Shown here in pieces: positions 62,828 to 64,000 of a DNA stretch of 64,000 bases. Made by a program: the position numbers and the translations under genes. Source of the DNA: Stappia stellulata (lineage in GTDB: Bacteria > Pseudomonadota > Alphaproteobacteria > Rhizobiales > Stappiaceae). A model generated the notes under the pieces. That model saw only the letters and a list, made by a program, of their open reading frames with translations, was not told where the DNA came from and searched no databases. The number at the start of each line of letters is the position of its first letter. The first letter of the stretch is position 1. The DNA lies in assembly GCF_020176715.1 (NCBI RefSeq), contig NZ_JAIVMF010000007.1:62001-126000 (forward strand), read 5' to 3'.

Positions 62828-63103
62828 TCAGTCGTCGAACTCGAATTCCACGATCTCCAGCGTCGCCGGATCGACCTTCACCTCGATGGCGCGGCCCTGG
62901 GCGTCGCGGCCCTTGATCTCGTAGCAGCCGTCATCGATCTTGATGCGCCGGACCGTCCAGCCCTTGGTCTCGGCCATGGTCTGGACCGCCTTGCGCGGCT
63001 GCCATTGCGCCATCGGCACGGTGCAGTCGTCGTCGCTGGCGCTGGCCGGACCGGCTGCGCCAAGGGACAAGGACGCGGCGAGGAGAATGAGGGGCATTTT
63101 CAT
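62828..63103 (-). CDS. Secreted PepSY domain protein
   Basis: 91-residue protein: signal peptide (PLILLAASLSLGAAGPASA) followed by a single PepSY domain (GWTVRRIKIDDGCYEIKGRDAQGRAIEVKVDPATLEIVEFEFDD). Two cysteines may form a disulfide. It is divergent from the response-regulator gene, an arrangement in which the PepSY protein is often controlled by, or modulates, the two-component system. Confidence 0.85.
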   Translation of the reverse strand: MKMPLILLAASLSLGAAGPASASDDDCTVPMAQWQPRKAVQTMAETKGWTVRRIKIDDGCYEIKGRDAQGRAIEVKVDPATLEIVEFEFDD

Positions 63104-63247
63104 GGGAACACTCCGCAGGGTTTGGATCTTGCCCCTTTCATGCACCGCCAATCTGACGCGGACCTGAAGCGGGCGCCCGGCGGGCTTCAGCTTGCGGTAA
63201 GGCCGAAAGGCGAGATAGATGCAAGGATCCACCAACGGCGAGCCATC

Positions 63248-63907
63248 ATGCGCGTATTGCTGATTGAAGACGATGACGTGCTCGGTGCCGCCGTGCACGA
63301 CCAGATCGCCGCCGACGGCCACTCGCTTGACTGGGTCAGGCGGCTCGATGCCGCCCGCGATGCCATCGCCGTTGCCGCCTACGATCTGGTGCTGCTCGAC
63401 CTGATGCTGCCGGACGGGCGCGGCATTCCCTTCTTGAAGGAGCTGCGCGGTCGCGGTGATGTCACCCCGGTGATCATCCTCACCGCGCTCGACCAGGTCA
63501 GCGACCGCATCGAGGGGCTGAACGCCGGCGCCGACGACTATCTGGTCAAACCCTTCGATCTCGCGGAGCTTTCCGCCCGTATCGGCTCCGTCGCGCGGCG
63601 CTATTCCGGCAATCCCAATCCGGTCGTCACGCTGGGGCCGCTGGAAATCGATCTCGCCGCCCGCAGTGTGCGCAAGGACGGCAAGCCGGTGGCGCTGACG
63701 GCGCGCGAATGGGTGCTGTTCGAGGCCTTCGTCCAGCGCCCCGGCCAGTTGCTCTCCAAGGCGCAACTGGAAGAGCGGCTCTATTCCTTCGACACGGAGA
63801 TCGAGAGCAACACCATCGAGGTGCATGTCAGCCGCCTGCGCAAGAAGCTCGGCCGCGGCGCGATCACCACCGAACGGGGGCTGGGATATCGCCTGGGCGC
63901 GCCATGA
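63248..63907 (+). CDS. OmpR/PhoB-type response regulator
   Basis: 219-residue regulator. The receiver domain has the acidic pair EDD at residues 7-9, the phosphorylated aspartate in LVLLDLMLPDG (near residue 51), and the lysine in YLVKPFD (near 101). The C-terminal winged helix (VALTAREWVLFEAFVQRPGQLLSKAQLEERLY, ESNTIEVHVSRLRKKLG) binds DNA. It is of the QseB/PmrA-like subgroup by general look. Coupled by ATGA to a histidine-kinase gene. Confidence 0.93.
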   Translation: MRVLLIEDDDVLGAAVHDQIAADGHSLDWVRRLDAARDAIAVAAYDLVLLDLMLPDGRGIPFLKELRGRGDVTPVIILTALDQVSDRIEGLNAGADDYLVKPFDLAELSARIGSVARRYSGNPNPVVTLGPLEIDLAARSVRKDGKPVALTAREWVLFEAFVQRPGQLLSKAQLEERLYSFDTEIESNTIEVHVSRLRKKLGRGAITTERGLGYRLGAP

Positions 63908-64000
63908 GGTGGCCGCGCTCGATCCAGCTGCGGCTTGCGCTGGCGATCAGCCTGGGGGTCACCCTGTTGTGGATGGCGGCGGCCACGGTGACGGCGACGA
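63904..64000 (+). CDS. Sensor histidine kinase, 5' fragment
   Basis: Only the first 32 codons are in the window (MRWPRSIQLRLALAISLG, then hydrophobic residues of the first membrane helix). The ATGA overlap with the response regulator and the basic plus hydrophobic N-terminus indicate the partner sensor kinase. The rest lies beyond the window. Confidence 0.8.
   Translation, partial: MRWPRSIQLRLALAISLGVTLLWMAAATVTAT

Noticed and set aside
1-64000. CRISPR arrays, insertion sequences, prophage genes
   Set aside because: No regular spaced repeats, transposases, integrases or phage structural proteins were found.

Overview
The window is high-GC DNA with tightly packed, often translationally coupled genes (many 1-, 4- and 7-base overlaps). 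Gene content points to an alphaproteobacterium of the order Hyphomicrobiales (Rhizobiales): an amino acid:[carrier protein] ligase operon of the kind known from Bradyrhizobium and Agrobacterium, opgH and opgC for periplasmic glucans, a 3-oxoadipyl-CoA thiolase, and a heme-use locus with TGA-N9-TCA iron boxes of the RirA type. No rRNA, CRISPR array or insertion sequence was seen.

Layout. 1-6955: an exopolysaccharide-type cluster (deacetylase, glycosyltransferase, flippase, glycoside hydrolase 5, a double alpha/beta hydrolase). 6940-12847 (minus): carrier protein, acyl-CoA dehydrogenase, SerRS-like amino acid:[carrier protein] ligase, DUF1839 protein and a GH2-like protein. 13167-14372: pcaF-like thiolase. 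14383-17736 (minus): dehydrogenase, degenerate pterin-synthase-fold protein, glycosyltransferase and methyltransferase. 17826-33366: opgH, a CoA-transferase/TPP-enzyme pair, a YeeE/YedE transporter, a TTC38-like TPR protein, opgC, an esterase, the cytochrome bd genes cydABX, and a K+ channel.

33380-41947 is the most unusual part. Divergent from an M19 dipeptidase runs a coupled operon of an aminotransferase, a HAD hydrolase, a Rossmann oxidoreductase and a SAM methyltransferase. The last codons of the methyltransferase overlap the 5' end of a tRNA gene. This tRNA folds into a canonical 76-nt cloverleaf with anticodon UGG, but carries a 112-nt structured insertion in its D-loop and lacks the usual ProRS acceptor identities. 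Next comes a 110-residue peptide gene with a near-perfect Shine-Dalgarno sequence; 14 of its 16 proline codons are CCA, the codon read by UGG, although the adjacent methyltransferase uses CCA for none of its 18 prolines. A convergent gene encodes a full-length arginyl-tRNA-synthetase-like enzyme with altered motifs. My inference is a dedicated system: the operon makes or modifies an amino acid, the synthetase paralogue loads it on the special tRNA, and the tRNA delivers it at CCA codons of the peptide (natural code expansion) or to a peptide ligase. This is a hypothesis built on sequence features, not a known pathway.

42029-45488: mtnA, then an IsdG/HmuQ-type heme-degrading monooxygenase, a DUF2325 protein and hemP, with two iron boxes. 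45629-49848: pheS and pheT with a membrane-protein gene between them. 49998-55686: nucleotidyltransferase-like protein, PabB-PabC fusion, a methyltransferase, a degenerate CDF transporter and an SDR. 55689-58261 (minus): P1B-type ATPase coupled to a VIT-family transporter. 58320-64000: ApbE flavin transferase, a PepSY/flavodoxin reductase, DUF2271 protein, an Asp/His-rich exported protein, a PepSY protein and a two-component system whose kinase runs off the window; together this looks like a metal (probably iron) reduction or sensing locus.
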